From Leptospira biflexa serovar Patoc strain 'Patoc 1 (Paris)' (GTDB lineage: Bacteria > Spirochaetota > Leptospiria > Leptospirales > Leptospiraceae): DNA of 64,000 nt. The notes under the pieces are model-generated. The model saw only the letters and a program-made list of their open reading frames with translations. It was not told where the DNA came from and did not search any database. The stretch is from the NCBI RefSeq assembly GCF_000017685.1, contig NC_010602.1:3235001-3299000 (forward strand). The letters run 5' to 3'. A program made the translations under genes and the position numbers. Of the stretch, positions 63,699-64,000 are shown one piece after another (within the stretch, counting starts at the first letter, position 1; each line of letters begins with the position of its first letter).

Positions 63699-64000
63699 GT
63701 GGAACTAAAACAAACACCCCTACACTCAATTCATAAAGAAATGGGAGCCAAGATGGTTCCTTTCGGCGGATGGGACATGCCCGTTCAGTATACAGGTATC
63801 ATCCAAGAACATTTGGCAACAAGAGCAAACGCAGGCATCTTCGATGTTTCCCATATGGGTGAAATTTTTGTCACTGGGGATGCCAATGATGTTTTGGATT
63901 TTTTAGAATCTGTAACATGTAATACGATCTCTACCATGAAAGAAGGCCAAGTGCAATACAATGCAGTGGTGAATGAAGTGGGTGGGCTCGTGGATGATAT
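63699..64000 (+). CDS. gcvT: Aminomethyltransferase GcvT (5' part)
   Basis: The first 100 codons of the T-protein of the glycine cleavage system. After GTG 63699 ([22 protein letters not shown] in outline) the characteristic [25 protein letters not shown] and [17 protein letters not shown] motifs follow, and the frame runs off the window. The enzyme transfers the aminomethyl group from H-protein to tetrahydrofolate. gcvH and gcvP are probably beyond the right edge. There is no space for a glycine riboswitch between the neighbouring gene and the start (77 bases). Confidence 0.92.
   Translation, partial: MELKQTPLHSIHKEMGAKMVPFGGWDMPVQYTGIIQEHLATRANAGIFDVSHMGEIFVTGDANDVLDFLESVTCNTISTMKEGQVQYNAVVNEVGGLVDD

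Overview
The window looks like chromosomal DNA of a spirochaete of the genus Leptospira, more likely a saprophytic or low-virulence lineage. Evidence is AT-rich coding DNA with frequent TTG and GTG starts, many exported lipoproteins with relaxed lipoboxes, a close Loa22-type OmpA lipoprotein (28.5 kb), several 7TMR-DISM signalling proteins and MaoC-type dehydratase pairs. This assignment rests on recognised protein families, not on a database search. No rRNA, tRNA, CRISPR array, intact insertion sequence or phage gene was seen.

Layout. 0-1.5 kb: MbnP-type copper-associated lipoprotein and a small Cys/His-rich exported protein. 1.6-7.8 kb: SpoIIE-type phosphatase receptor, Na/phosphate cotransporter with PhoU domain, SlyD, an RRM protein with a long leader, a small P-loop kinase and a membrane protein. 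7.9-15.6 kb: central-carbon genes (class II fumarase, an orphan SdhA/FrdA flavoprotein, class I fumarase) mixed with methyltransferases, a GH18-like protein and a 5'-truncated TrmO fragment. 16.3-25.8 kb: a metal-resistance island with a DUF3703 gene beside a 3' remnant of an RND pump gene, a Zn/Cd-type P-ATPase, a second DUF3703 gene, an intact CzcA-type RND pump, a truncated duplicate of CzcC, an intact CzcC and a small Cys-rich exported protein. No membrane-fusion protein (CzcB) is present. 25.8-32.8 kb: lipoprotein hydrolase with divergent TetR, DUF1801, Loa22-like, RluA, membrane protein, TerC, DUF1569.

32.8-37.4 kb: hybrid histidine kinase and NarL-type regulator transcribed back to back with six bases between start codons, then sixA-hpt and a decayed cyclase gene. 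37.4-47.1 kb: PstS, OmpA-like protein, an acyltransferase-like protein with an altered catalytic motif, a sulfatase-like lipoprotein without the usual nucleophile motif, a monoglyceride-lipase-like hydrolase, a HadA/HadB-like dehydratase pair and two hypotheticals. 47.2-52.0 kb: a tightly packed five-gene minus-strand operon (discoidin-like protein, membrane protein, VanW, VanX-type dipeptidase, WG-repeat protein). 52.1-57.3 kb: thioredoxin with a CsoR/CstR-like operator, Crp-family regulator, membrane DJ-1 protein, lipoprotein metallo-hydrolase, and gamma-glutamyltransferase split from its export signal by an apparent frameshift. 57.5-64 kb: aldehyde-reductase-like SDR, DUF4269, AlkB, SUFU-domain protein, a 24-residue Lys/Ala protein, a quinone-oxidoreductase-like protein and the 5' part of gcvT.

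The strongest unexplained structure is an interspersed ~66-bp element found three times (28.2, 46.1 and 57.3 kb), whose central hairpin changes sequence between copies but keeps base pairing. Other notable signals are the duplication and decay pattern in the metal island, several perfect operator-like palindromes, and the tiny basic protein gene at 62.4 kb.
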